A stretch of 64,000 nt of DNA from positions 186,001 through 250,000 of the forward strand of contig CAVXRS010000002.1 in NCBI GenBank assembly GCA_963764215.1, in the 5' to 3' direction. The notes under the pieces are model-generated. The model was not told where the DNA came from, did not search any database, and saw nothing but the letters and a program-made list of their open reading frames with translations. The first letter of the stretch is position 1, and each line of letters starts with the position of its first letter. A program made the position numbers and the translations under genes. Origin of the DNA: JAFDWI01 sp963764215 (GTDB taxonomy: Bacteria > Actinomycetota > Acidimicrobiia > Acidimicrobiales > Iamiaceae). Of the stretch, positions 53,219 through 61,931 are shown piece after piece.

Positions 53219-54274
53219 ATGTCCCGGTACCCCTTCCCTGTGCCCTACGGCTGGTTCCAAGTCGCCTGGTCGCAGGCGGTGGAGCGTGGCGCCGCCCAGG
53301 CGATCTACGCCTTCGGAAAGCACCTGGTGCTGTGGCGCGACGAGGAAGGCACGCCACACGTCCACGATGCCTTCTGCCCGCATCTGGGAGCGCACATCGG
53401 CCACGGAGGCACCGTGCACGGATGCGAGATCCGTTGCCCGTTCCATGGCTGGAAGTTCGATGCCGAGGGGTGCAACACGGACATTCCCTATGCCGATCGC
53501 ACGAACCGCAAGGGGCGACTCCGGACGTATCCCACGATCGAACGCAACGGCTTGGTGATGACCTGGTATCACCCCGACGACGAACCACCGAGCTGGGAGG
53601 TCCCCGAACTCGCCGAGTTCGCCGGCGTCGACTCCGCCACCGTCATCACCCGGGAGTTCCGCATCGAAGCCGCTTGGCAGGAACTCGCCGAGAACGGGGT
53701 CGATTCCGCCCACTTCCGCTACGTGCACCACACCGCGGACGTCCCCGTACTCGAGCTCTACGAGACCGACGGGCCGCTGGCCACGATGCGCTCGATCCAG
53801 AAGTTCGTCACCCCCCAAGGGGTCGTCGAGGGCCGGATCGACGTCGACACCTACGGGCCGGGATTCACCTTCACCCATTTCAGCGGTTTCGTCGACCTGT
53901 ACCTGATGGGCTGCAACACCCCGATCGACGCCGAAACGTGTGCCCTGCGCTTCACCTTCGCCGTCGGAAATCTCGGCGACGAGGCGACCACTGCGAGCGT
54001 CGGCAAGGCGTTTGCCGCGGAGATCTCCCAGCAGGTCGAGGAGGACCGGATGATCTGGGAGCACAAGGCCCACATCGTGCGTCCCGCACTCGCGGCGACC
54101 GACGGCCCCTTCACCAAGTTCCGCAAGTGGGCCGCCCAGTTCTATGTCGAAGACCCGGCCGATGCCGCGCCGCCGACCGAGACCGGTGTCTTCCCACCCC
54201 CGGTCTGGTTCGATCGGATGGACGACGCTCCGGCCAGGGCCACGGTGTCAGCCCGGCTCGACGAGGAGTACTGA
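53219..54274 (+). CDS. KshA-like Rieske [2Fe-2S] monooxygenase
   Basis: A 351-residue terminal oxygenase. The Rieske cluster ligands are C53, H55, C73 and H76 in 'FCPHLGAHIG' and 'EIRCPFHGWKF'. The mononuclear-iron site is 'ENGVDSAHFRYVHH' (D162, H165, H170). The C-terminal 'RMIWEHKAHIVRPALAATDG' followed by 'KWAAQFYV' corresponds to the end of KshA, the oxygenase of 3-ketosteroid 9-alpha-hydroxylase. It is somewhat shorter than mycobacterial KshA, so a different sterol position is possible. A partner reductase is not in the window. It carries a perfect KstR-type operator at its promoter. Confidence 0.85.
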   Translation: MSRYPFPVPYGWFQVAWSQAVERGAAQAIYAFGKHLVLWRDEEGTPHVHDAFCPHLGAHIGHGGTVHGCEIRCPFHGWKFDAEGCNTDIPYADRTNRKGRLRTYPTIERNGLVMTWYHPDDEPPSWEVPELAEFAGVDSATVITREFRIEAAWQELAENGVDSAHFRYVHHTADVPVLELYETDGPLATMRSIQKFVTPQGVVEGRIDVDTYGPGFTFTHFSGFVDLYLMGCNTPIDAETCALRFTFAVGNLGDEATTASVGKAFAAEISQQVEEDRMIWEHKAHIVRPALAATDGPFTKFRKWAAQFYVEDPADAAPPTETGVFPPPVWFDRMDDAPARATVSARLDEEY

Positions 54275-54301
54275 TCGACGTGCGGGGCGCGACCGCCTGG
54301 A

Positions 54302-55069
54302 TCAGCCGGTCATGAGGTTGTGGATCCCGGCGAGCCCACCTCCGTCCACCAGGAACTCCGAGCCGGTGCAGTAGCTGGCCTCGTCGGAGGCCAGGAACAC
54401 CACCATCGACGCGATCTCCTCCACGGTGGCGTGCCGCTTGATCGGCAGCGTCAGGTTGTAGGGAGAATCGTCGGTCGAGGTGCCGTCGGGATTCCGGGTC
54501 ATCGGCGTGTCCACGCCGCCGGGATGCACCGAGTTCACCCGGATCCCCGCCCCCGCAAAGTCGATCGCGGCGGTTCTGGTGAGCCCCCGTACCGCGAACT
54601 TGGACGCGACGTAGGCCCCGAGCATGGGCAGTCCGGTCAGGCCGCCGAAGCTCGAGATGTTGACGATCGATCCACCCCCGGCGGCCTTCATCGACCCGTA
54701 GACCGCCTGCATGCCGTGGAAGGCGCCCATCAGGTTCACCTCGATGCTGGTCCGCATCTGGTCGGCCGTGAGGGACTGCAGTGGCCCGAAAATCAGCACG
54801 CCCGCGTTGTTCACCAGGATGTCGACCGGCCCGAACGCTCCTTCGGCCTCCTGCACCGCCTGGTGCCACAGCTCGGGATCGGTGACATCCAGATGCACGA
54901 ACCGCGCGTGCTCACCGAGTTCGTCGGCCACGCCCGCACCGAGCTCGTCGTTCAGGTCGCCGATGACGACCCTCGCGCCCTCGGCGACGAATCGTCGAGC
55001 CTCTGCGGCACCCTGGCCCTGGGCCGCACCCGAGACGATGGCGACCTTTCCCTCCAAACGGCCCGTCAT
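54302..55069 (-). CDS. Short-chain dehydrogenase/reductase, hydroxysteroid-dehydrogenase-like
   Basis: A 255-residue classical SDR. The cofactor motif is 'KVAIVSGAAQGQGAAEAR', with acidic 'VVIGDLND' favouring NAD(H). It has NNAG ('DILVNNAGVLIFGPL'), the catalytic Ser in 'GSIVNISSFGG' and Tyr/Lys in 'LGAYVASKFAVRGL'. The 'AQGQGAA' glycine motif and overall spacing are those of 3-alpha/20-beta-hydroxysteroid dehydrogenases, common in actinobacterial sterol clusters. It converges on the Rieske gene, 27 bases apart. No clear KstR site lies upstream. Confidence 0.9.
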   Translation of the reverse strand: MTGRLEGKVAIVSGAAQGQGAAEARRFVAEGARVVIGDLNDELGAGVADELGEHARFVHLDVTDPELWHQAVQEAEGAFGPVDILVNNAGVLIFGPLQSLTADQMRTSIEVNLMGAFHGMQAVYGSMKAAGGGSIVNISSFGGLTGLPMLGAYVASKFAVRGLTRTAAIDFAGAGIRVNSVHPGGVDTPMTRNPDGTSTDDSPYNLTLPIKRHATVEEIASMVVFLASDEASYCTGSEFLVDGGGLAGIHNLMTG

Positions 55070-55319
55070 CGGGATTCCCCGTCGGTGATCGCACCGCGGA
55101 CCCTCTGGCCGGGTCGGCGTCGGCGACCGGGGATGGGCAGTCGTCGGTCGTGGCATCCCGGAGAACCTAGGGCGCATGGCGTGACCACACCAAGCGAAGC
55201 AGTCGCGATGACGTTCGTTTCGGACCGACCATCCACTAGATTGTGGGCCGCACAGAGCGACGGGATCGCCCCCGTGGACCGCCGACACTGCGCGGAACGA
55301 ACTCATTGACAGGAGGGAT

Positions 55320-57653
55320 GTGTCGGAAGAGGTTTCCACGCATCACCGCGGCAATCATCGACAGACCCGGTGGGAATTCATCTTTGCGATCGCCGCCGTC
55401 GCCGCCGTCGCCGCAGCATTTGCTCCCGCAGCGCCCACGGGCATCGAAGTCTTCGACGTCATCGAGCGGGCCCTGTTCGCCGCGATCGTCACCCTGTTCA
55501 CGGCGAACAGTCGACGCTGGACATGGCTCATCCTGGCCGGAACCGCCACGGCACTGGCCGGTTCGATCTGGGTCTTCCTGTTGGGCCTGGTCGCACTCGG
55601 CTTCGCGGTGCACGCGGCCGTGCGCACCAACCGGCGAGACCGGACCACCGGGGCGCTGATCGGCGCGCTGAGCATCCAGGCGCTGCTCCGGACCGCCGAC
55701 GTCGGCTTCTTCGGTTTCACCGCCCTGGCAACCGGCGTGGTCGTCACCGTGGTCCTCGTCTCCGGCTACCGGACGATGCGCAGTCGCAACCGCCGGCGGG
55801 TGCGCATCGCCAGCGGTGTCCTCGCGGTCTTCGTCGTGCTCTCGAGCCTCGGCTTCGCGATCACCGCACTCCGGGCGAAATCCCCGATCGACGGCGGAAT
55901 CCATCTCGCGCAGCTCGGCCTGGATTCGGCCATGCAAGCACATCAGGGGGCCGCTGCGACCAACTGGGCGGCATCGAACCGCTTCTTCGTCCAGGCCCGG
56001 AACATCCTCGACAATCCGTTGTCCAAGACGGCCTATGCCATTCCCGTGCTCTCCCAGCATGCGCAACTCGCCACCACGGCGGCCGGTTCGGGGGCCGAAA
56101 TCACCGCCACGGCAGCCCGGGCGGCGAGCGTCGCGCCCTATCGCACGCTCCGCGCCGCCGACGGGACGTTCGATCTGAAACAGATCGCGACGATGGAGCA
56201 ACCGGTTGCGCAGACAGAAACATCGATGACCCGCGCGCGCAGCGACCTCGACGCAGTCACGAATCCCTGGTTGGTCGACAAGGTCCGCGGCCAGGTCGGC
56301 AACTACCGGGACCAGCTCGACCGGGCCATCCCCGAAGCGCGCCGGGCGCTCGGCGCGCTCCGGGCCGCGCCGGAACTCCTGGGCGGCAACGGCACCCGGC
56401 GCTATCTCCTGCTGTTCGCGAATCCCGCTGAGGCGCGCGGCATGGGCGGGTTCATCGGCGCGTGGGCCGAACTGGACGCGACCAACGGGCACCTCGAGCT
56501 CGTGCGGAGCGGAAAGATGGGGGAACTGAACGACGCGACGGATCCGAACAGCCGCAAGATCACTGGAGAACCCGAGTATCTGCGCCGCTACGGCTATCTG
56601 CAACCGGCAAGGTACCTCCAGAACATCTCGGCGTCACCGGACTTCCCCACGGTCGCGCGGGTCGCCGAACAGCTCTATCCCCAGGCCGGGGGCCGCAAGG
56701 TCGACGGCGTGATGTACATCGATCCCATCGCCTTGGCTTCGCTGTTGAAGCTGACCGGACCGGTCAAGGCCGAAGGGATTCCGATGCCCCTGACCTCGAA
56801 GAACGCGGCTGATTTCCTCATGCACGGCCAGTACATCGAGTTTCCGGGCACGACCGACCGATCGGACCTGCTCTCCAACGCGGCGCGTGCGACCTTCGAC
56901 GCCCTCACGCATCGGAGTCTCCCTTCGGTCAGCACCATCACCGACACGTTGTCCCCCATGGTGCGGGACCGCCGCCTCCTCGCGAGTGTGACGGACCACA
57001 CGTCGGACCGGTACCTGTCATCGATCGGACTCACCGGAGAGTTCCCGCAACCCGGCGATTCCGACCTGTTGTCCGTTCGATTCAGCAACGGCAGTGCGAA
57101 CAAGGTGGACTACTACCTCCACCAGGCCTCCGACTACCAGGTCGGCCACGACCCGAAGACCGGGCAGACCAAAGCCACGATCGACCTATACATCAACAAC
57201 GATGCCCCTTCGGGGGGCCAGCCTTCCTATGTACTCGGCAACCCGGACACGAGATCGGGCGATACGAACGGCGAGCCGTTCGGGTCGGAAGACGTCCAGT
57301 TCAGTATCTATTCGCCTCTCCATCCCCAATCCATGGTGATCAACGGCAAGAAGGTCGGCATCCAAGTCGAGCGGGAACTCGGTTCCTGGGTCGCGACCCA
57401 GACCGTGAACGTGCCACCCGGCGGTCACGCCAAGGTCTCGCTCGACCTCAGTGGCAAGATCGACGCTAGGAAGAAGTCCTACCCTCTGACCGTCGTTCCG
57501 CAGGCAACGGCCAACGTCGGCGCCACATTGGTTCAGGTGCGCACGGGAACGACCCTGAGCCGGGCCAACAACTTCACGAACTCCAAGGTTCTCAAAGGGG
57601 CGCAGGTGCAGCGAATTCTGATCCCTCTGCCACCCGGATCGACAAGCAGATGA
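55320..57653 (+). CDS. DUF4012 membrane-anchored extracellular protein
   Basis: A 777-residue protein. It has several membrane helices within residues 15-190 ('FIFAIAAVAAVAAAFA', 'IWVFLLGLVALGFAV', 'IASGVLAVFVVLSSLGFA'), then a large extracytoplasmic DUF4012 domain. The family landmark is 'YLLLFANPAEARGMGGFIG' with 'AELDATNGHLELVRSGKM', followed by 'VDGVMYIDPIALASLLKLTG'. Function is unknown; DUF4012 proteins often sit near polysaccharide or surface-protein genes. GGAGGGAT before the GTG fixes the start. The next gene is a small LPATG surface protein. Confidence 0.88.
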   Translation: MSEEVSTHHRGNHRQTRWEFIFAIAAVAAVAAAFAPAAPTGIEVFDVIERALFAAIVTLFTANSRRWTWLILAGTATALAGSIWVFLLGLVALGFAVHAAVRTNRRDRTTGALIGALSIQALLRTADVGFFGFTALATGVVVTVVLVSGYRTMRSRNRRRVRIASGVLAVFVVLSSLGFAITALRAKSPIDGGIHLAQLGLDSAMQAHQGAAATNWAASNRFFVQARNILDNPLSKTAYAIPVLSQHAQLATTAAGSGAEITATAARAASVAPYRTLRAADGTFDLKQIATMEQPVAQTETSMTRARSDLDAVTNPWLVDKVRGQVGNYRDQLDRAIPEARRALGALRAAPELLGGNGTRRYLLLFANPAEARGMGGFIGAWAELDATNGHLELVRSGKMGELNDATDPNSRKITGEPEYLRRYGYLQPARYLQNISASPDFPTVARVAEQLYPQAGGRKVDGVMYIDPIALASLLKLTGPVKAEGIPMPLTSKNAADFLMHGQYIEFPGTTDRSDLLSNAARATFDALTHRSLPSVSTITDTLSPMVRDRRLLASVTDHTSDRYLSSIGLTGEFPQPGDSDLLSVRFSNGSANKVDYYLHQASDYQVGHDPKTGQTKATIDLYINNDAPSGGQPSYVLGNPDTRSGDTNGEPFGSEDVQFSIYSPLHPQSMVINGKKVGIQVERELGSWVATQTVNVPPGGHAKVSLDLSGKIDARKKSYPLTVVPQATANVGATLVQVRTGTTLSRANNFTNSKVLKGAQVQRILIPLPPGSTSR

Positions 57654-57681
57654 AAATGCACCACTGCGGACCGGGTTGGTG

Positions 57682-57687
57682 TATAGT
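57682..57687 (+). promoter_or_regulatory. -10 box of the LPATG protein gene
   Basis: TATAGT lies 58 bases before the ATG at 57740. No clear -35 box is seen. The leader includes GAGGTGAGGGG, a strong Shine-Dalgarno, just before the start. Confidence 0.4.
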
Positions 57688-57739
57688 CACCGAGACGACA
57701 TCCATGTTTCCACCATCAGCGAGGTGAGGGGACACCACC

Positions 57740-58299
57740 ATGGCAGCCAGTATCCGACACAACCCGATCATCCGAGTCTTTGCAGTCCTCGGACTTGCCA
57801 TCGGACTGTTCGCGTTCACCCCGGCTGTGGCCGGCGCAGCCGAGCAGTGCAGTGCCATCCCTGGCAACTACGCGAGCACGATGCAGCTCACGGCCAACCC
57901 CCCCACCACGACGCCCGGCAGTACTGTCGTGATCACCGGTACGGGCTACCCGAAGAGCTGTGAGCTGACCGTCTTATGTGGACGGACAGAGCATCGGCAC
58001 CACCACGACCGACGCGGAACGGCACCTTCCACATCAACTGGAACGTACCCCCCGATGCCCGGCTCGGGTCCCATGTCATCAGCACCAACGTTTCCGCCAT
58101 CACCAAGACCGCGAACGTCCAGGTCGTGTCCTCGACGTCGGGCACCGGCGGCGGTTCGAGCACCGGTGGGCAGGGAAGCACATCCCTTCCCGCAACCGGA
58201 TCCGACGTGATGCCCTTCGTCGCCGGCGGTGTCGCCCTGCTCGTGCTGGGTAGCCTGCTGGTGCTGGCCACCCGCAAGCGGAACAACCCGACCGCCTGA
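57740..58299 (+). CDS. LPATG sortase-anchored surface protein with Ig-like domain (two frameshifts)
   Basis: Removing one base of TT at 57974-57975 and one of GG at 58016-58017 gives 185 residues. The signal peptide has 'VFAVLGLAIGLFAFTPAVAG' ending AGAA. The mature domain is a single Ig/TIG-like sandwich: 'LTANPPTTTPGSTVVITGTG', 'CELTVYVDGQSIGTTTT', 'DANGTFHINWNVPP'. A Gly/Ser/Thr linker follows, then LPATG, a membrane helix 'MPFVAGGVALLVLGSLLV' and 'TRKRNN'. It should be covalently attached to the wall by a sortase, which is not encoded in the window. A strong terminator follows. The breaks look like read errors because the corrected protein is continuous and well formed. Confidence 0.8.
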
Positions 58300-58320
58300 T
58301 TCCCTCCCCTTCATCTGGAT

Positions 58321-58357
58321 GATGACCCCGCCTCCCTGGCGGGGTCATCGTCGTTTT
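58321..58357 (+). terminator. Intrinsic terminator after the LPATG gene
   Basis: GATGACCCCGCC (58321-58332) and GGCGGGGTCATC (58338-58349) form a perfect 12-base-pair stem with a TCCCT loop, followed by GTCGTTTT. This is a textbook rho-independent terminator for rightward transcription. It sits just before the stop of the convergent TetR gene. Confidence 0.88.
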
Positions 58358-58361
58358 CCGG

Positions 58362-59003
58362 TCAGTCCGATGGGGATCCGGCGTCGAGGTGATCGAGCAT
58401 GAGATGCCCGGCCGTCTCGACCTCGTCGTTGACCCGACCGATGTTCGACCACCCCAGGACCCAGCCGACAAGCGCGGAGAACCAGACGTGGCCGAGAATC
58501 CGCGCGATGTCGGCCCGAACCCGAGCATCGAGGTCGGCATCGAGCCCCGTGGAGATCGTCCTGGTCATGATCACCGTCACCGTCCGCTGACACTCCGCCG
58601 CACCGGGATCGGCCGAGACCAGCGCGTTGACCAGCGCCTCCGAGAGTTGCGGTTCACGCTCCATCGCACGATGCGCCCGCTTGATGACGCTGAGGACCCG
58701 GTCCGTCGCGCTTGGACCGGTCGGCGGTGAAATGGTCACCTGCTGTTCGAGTTCCTCCACCCACAGGACCAGCGCTGCGGCGAGGAGGTGGTCCTTGGAG
58801 GAGAAGTAGCGGTAGATCGTCCCGAGCGCCACTCCCGCCTCGGTGGCGACATCCCGCATCTGCACGGCGTCATACCCACCTCGACGCCCGAGGTCCAGTG
58901 CGGTTGCGAGGACCCGTGCGCGACGTTCGAGTTGTGCAGCGGTCAGCGAGCTCAGTTCGGTGGCTCGGCGTGGCGCCTGCTCGGCGGACTCGGAACCGCT
59001 CAC
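58362..59003 (-). CDS. kstR: TetR-family regulator, KstR-like
   Basis: A 213-residue TetR repressor. The helix-turn-helix region (about residues 27-75) reads 'GGYDAVQMRDVATEAGVALG' then 'TIYRYFSSKDHLLAAAL', closely following mycobacterial KstR ('GGYEAVQMR', 'GTLYRYFPSK.HLL'). Similarity continues into 'RAHRAMEREPQLSEALVNAL' and 'VWFSALVGWVLGW'. KstR represses sterol catabolism genes until a CoA-thioester intermediate of cholesterol side-chain breakdown binds. The GTG start overlaps the acyl-CoA dehydrogenase stop (GTGA). Two perfect KstR-type operators occur elsewhere in the window, supporting the assignment. Confidence 0.82.
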   Translation of the reverse strand: MSGSESAEQAPRRATELSSLTAAQLERRARVLATALDLGRRGGYDAVQMRDVATEAGVALGTIYRYFSSKDHLLAAALVLWVEELEQQVTISPPTGPSATDRVLSVIKRAHRAMEREPQLSEALVNALVSADPGAAECQRTVTVIMTRTISTGLDADLDARVRADIARILGHVWFSALVGWVLGWSNIGRVNDEVETAGHLMLDHLDAGSPSD

Positions 59004-60235
59004 CGCTGCCCCGACGAGTCCAGCGAACGGAACGGCACGTCACGGTCGCCACTCGGTTCTCGTGGCAGTCCCAGCACTCGCTCACCGATCACGTTGTGTT
59101 GGATTTCGTTGGTTCCTCCGGCGATCTTGATCGAGAGCGCCGAGAGCAGCCTCGACTGCCACAGGCCACGACCTCGAGCATCGTCCCAGAGCGCACCCTG
59201 AGGACCTTGAGCGGTGACGGCGAGGTCCGCGAGCCGTCGGAGGTGCTCGGCGTAGAACAGCTTCATCACCGACGCTTCGGCCCCGAGTGGAGTTCCCTGA
59301 CTGAGCGCGGTCTGCATCCGATACCCCAGAAACGTCAGGATCTGGTGTCTGGTGTAGCAATCCGCCACCTGCTGGCGACTGAGCCGGTCGCCGCCGAGAC
59401 CCCGACTGCGCACGAGGTCGAGCACCAGATCGAACTCCTTGCCCCGTTCGCTTCCGGTGATCGACGCGCGCTCGTTCGACAGGGTGGTCACCGCGGCCTT
59501 CCAGCCACCATCGACGCCGTTCACGATCATGTCCGAGGAGATCCGGACCTCATCGAGAAAGACCTCCGAGAAATGACTCTGCCCGGTGATCTGGCGAAGG
59601 GGTCGGATGTCGATGCCCGGCGCGGCCATGTCGAGGAGGAAATAGGTGATGCCCTGGTGTTTGGGCACGTCCGGATCGGTTCGCGCGAGCAGGATCCCCA
59701 TCGATGATTCCCGAGCCTGCGACGTCCAGACCTTCTGTCCGCTGACCACCCATTCGTCCCGCGTCGAGTCGAAGTCCGCCCGCGTGCGGAGACCGGCCAG
59801 GTCCGAACCCGCCCCGGGCTCGCTGAAGAGCTGACACCAGATGTCGTCGCCGCGCAGCATCGCCGGCAGGAAGCGCTCCTGCTGTGCGGCCGTGCCATGC
59901 TTCATGAGCGTCGGGCCGACCATTCCGTGGGCGACCACGAAGAGCCCGCTGCTCACCCCGAATCGGCCCTGTTCCTGGGCGAAGATCGACGCTTCGACGG
60001 GGCGGCCACCACGACCGCCGAAAGCCTTGGGCCAGGCGACGCCCGCCCACCCCCCATCCCATAGCCGACGCTGCCAGGCCTTCGCTCGGGCCGTGTACTC
60101 TTCCTCGCCGATCTCACCGCTCTGATGGGCGTTCGAAAAGTCCCCGGGTTCCCCCTTGCGAGGGGCATTGGCCTCGAGCCATGAGCGAGCCTCAGCCCGG
60201 AATGCCGCCTCCTCGGGAGTGTCCTCGAAATCCAT
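59000..60235 (-). CDS. Acyl-CoA dehydrogenase (FadE-type)
   Basis: A 411-residue flavin-dependent acyl-CoA dehydrogenase: 'DIWCQLFSEPGAGSDLAGLR' (FAD/substrate loop), 'WVVSGQKVWTSQARESSMGI', 'FSEVFLDEVRIS' and the C-terminal 'SIKIAGGTNEIQHNVIGERVLG'. In the actinobacterial sterol pathway such FadE proteins form heterotetramers with a second FadE; no second one is adjacent here. The ATG at 60235 gives the family start. It is coupled to the KstR-like gene. Just upstream lies a degenerate KstR-type site at 60248-60261. Confidence 0.92.
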   Translation of the reverse strand: MDFEDTPEEAAFRAEARSWLEANAPRKGEPGDFSNAHQSGEIGEEEYTARAKAWQRRLWDGGWAGVAWPKAFGGRGGRPVEASIFAQEQGRFGVSSGLFVVAHGMVGPTLMKHGTAAQQERFLPAMLRGDDIWCQLFSEPGAGSDLAGLRTRADFDSTRDEWVVSGQKVWTSQARESSMGILLARTDPDVPKHQGITYFLLDMAAPGIDIRPLRQITGQSHFSEVFLDEVRISSDMIVNGVDGGWKAAVTTLSNERASITGSERGKEFDLVLDLVRSRGLGGDRLSRQQVADCYTRHQILTFLGYRMQTALSQGTPLGAEASVMKLFYAEHLRRLADLAVTAQGPQGALWDDARGRGLWQSRLLSALSIKIAGGTNEIQHNVIGERVLGLPREPSGDRDVPFRSLDSSGQR

Positions 60236-60247
60236 GAGCGACAACAG

Positions 60248-60261
60248 TAGAACAGATTCCC
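60248..60261 (-). promoter_or_regulatory. Degenerate KstR-type operator before the acyl-CoA dehydrogenase gene
   Basis: TAGAACAGATTCCC (plus strand) matches six of the eight fixed bases of TNNAACNNGTTNNA. It lies 12 bases upstream of the dehydrogenase start, where autoregulation of the fadE-kstR operon would act. The match is weak and could be chance. Confidence 0.35.
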
Positions 60262-60374
60262 ATTTTCGGGATCCATCATCTCGCGCGGGCGGGACCGTGC
60301 TGCGAGGTCGAGCCAAACCTGTCAGAATCTTTACGACGAATCACGAAGACCGCGCCTCCAGGAGAGGGAGCCAC

Positions 60375-61913
60375 ATGGAACGACTTTCCGGACTCGATGC
60401 CACGTTCCTCTACCTCGAGACCCCGAACCATCACATGCACGTGGCGATGACCATGATTCTGGACCCGGCGACGATGCCAGGTGGTTACTCGTTCGAGAAG
60501 ATCAAGGCGTTCGTCCGGTCACGATTGCACGTGGTCCCGCTCTTCCATCGCAGGCTGGCCGAGGTTCCCTTTCACCTGAATCATCCGGTCTGGGTCGAGG
60601 ACCCCGATTTCGACCTCGACTATCACGTCCGCAGGATCGGTGCCCCGGCGCCGGGAGGACGCCGGGAACTTGCCGAATTGGCCGGCCAGATCGCGAGTAA
60701 CCAGCTCGATCGCACCAAGCCGCTCTGGGAGATGTGGGTGGTCGAGGGCCTCAAGCAGGACCGGATCGGCATCGTCACCAAAGTGCACCATGCCGCGGTC
60801 GACGGAGCGTCGGGCGCCGATTTTCTGGTGCATCTGTTCGATCTGGAACCGCTCGGTGTCGACGATTTCGCGGAACCCGAAGACATGCCGGTCGAACACC
60901 TCCCGAACGACCTCGAGCTCCTGGGGTACGCGGTGGCTTCGCTGGGACGACGGGTCGCCAACATGCCCGCTCTGGTGGGACGAACCGCCCAGTCGGTCTC
61001 ACGCATCGTGCAGGGACGTCGGAGCCCCGAGAAGCTGGTCGGCGCGGTTCCATTGTCCGCCCCCCGCACCCCCTGGACCGCATCGGTCACCGGTCATCGG
61101 TCCACGGCGTTCGCGCGCGTCCCCCTGGACGAGATCAAACGCGTCAAGAACGTGTTCGGCTGCACGGTCAACGATGTGGTCCTCGCGATGGTCTCGGGCA
61201 CCCTTCGCGAGTACCTCGATGACCTCCAATGCCTTCCCGACGAATCGCTGATCGGCATCTGTCCGATTTCCGTGCGGGACTCCGAACTCACCACGGCCGC
61301 GCCCTCGGCAAATCGCGTGTCGGGCATGTTCGTCTCGCTGGGGAGCAACATCGACGACGTCGGAACGAGAATCGCACACATCCGTCATTCGACCAGGGGC
61401 GCCAAGGAAGAACACAACGCCGTCGGGGCGTCGATGCTCATGGACTGGGCAGAATACGCCAGCCCGAACGTGTTCAATCTCGCCTCGCGTCTGTATTCGA
61501 ACGCGGGCCTCGCCAGCCGTCACCGCGCAATTCACAACGTCATCATCTCGAACGTGCCAGGACCGAACTTTCCGCTGTATTTCGCCGGAGCAGAGCTCGT
61601 GGCCGCCTACCCGCTCGGACCGGTCATGGAAGGATGCGGCCTGAACGTCACCGTCTTCTCCTACCGGGACTACGTCGACATCGGGTTCATGGTCTGTCGT
61701 GAGCACATTCCCGACGTGTGGGCCCTGGCCGAAGCGACCGAACGGGCCATGCACGAGGTCTCGGCTGCGGCGGATCAGGAACAACGCCATATCGATCGGG
61801 CATCGGGCAGGTCGAACGCCACGGAGACCGCCGCCACGTCGGCGAAGAAGAAGGCGTCGGGGACCCGCACGTCGGCAAAGAAGAAGGCGGCCACGACCCG
61901 CACGTCCGCGTAG
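60375..61913 (+). CDS. Wax-ester synthase / diacylglycerol acyltransferase (WS/DGAT) with Lys-rich tail
   Basis: A 512-residue WS/DGAT that joins acyl-CoA to fatty alcohols or diacylglycerol to store wax esters or triacylglycerol. The catalytic HHxxxDG is at H138-H139...D143 in 'TKVHHAAVDGASG'. 'MERLSGLDATFLYLETPNHHMHV' at the start (in two parts) and 'NVIISNVPGPNFPLYFAGA', the second conserved block, are standard. The last about 25 residues carry two SAKKKA motifs in a Ser/Thr/Ala-rich tail like that of histone-like proteins, unusual for the family. GGAGAGGGAG before the ATG fixes the start. It is divergent from the fadE-kstR operon. Confidence 0.93.
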   Translation: MERLSGLDATFLYLETPNHHMHVAMTMILDPATMPGGYSFEKIKAFVRSRLHVVPLFHRRLAEVPFHLNHPVWVEDPDFDLDYHVRRIGAPAPGGRRELAELAGQIASNQLDRTKPLWEMWVVEGLKQDRIGIVTKVHHAAVDGASGADFLVHLFDLEPLGVDDFAEPEDMPVEHLPNDLELLGYAVASLGRRVANMPALVGRTAQSVSRIVQGRRSPEKLVGAVPLSAPRTPWTASVTGHRSTAFARVPLDEIKRVKNVFGCTVNDVVLAMVSGTLREYLDDLQCLPDESLIGICPISVRDSELTTAAPSANRVSGMFVSLGSNIDDVGTRIAHIRHSTRGAKEEHNAVGASMLMDWAEYASPNVFNLASRLYSNAGLASRHRAIHNVIISNVPGPNFPLYFAGAELVAAYPLGPVMEGCGLNVTVFSYRDYVDIGFMVCREHIPDVWALAEATERAMHEVSAAADQEQRHIDRASGRSNATETAATSAKKKASGTRTSAKKKAATTRTSA

Positions 61914-61931
61914 CGGGCGACGGACCCTCCG

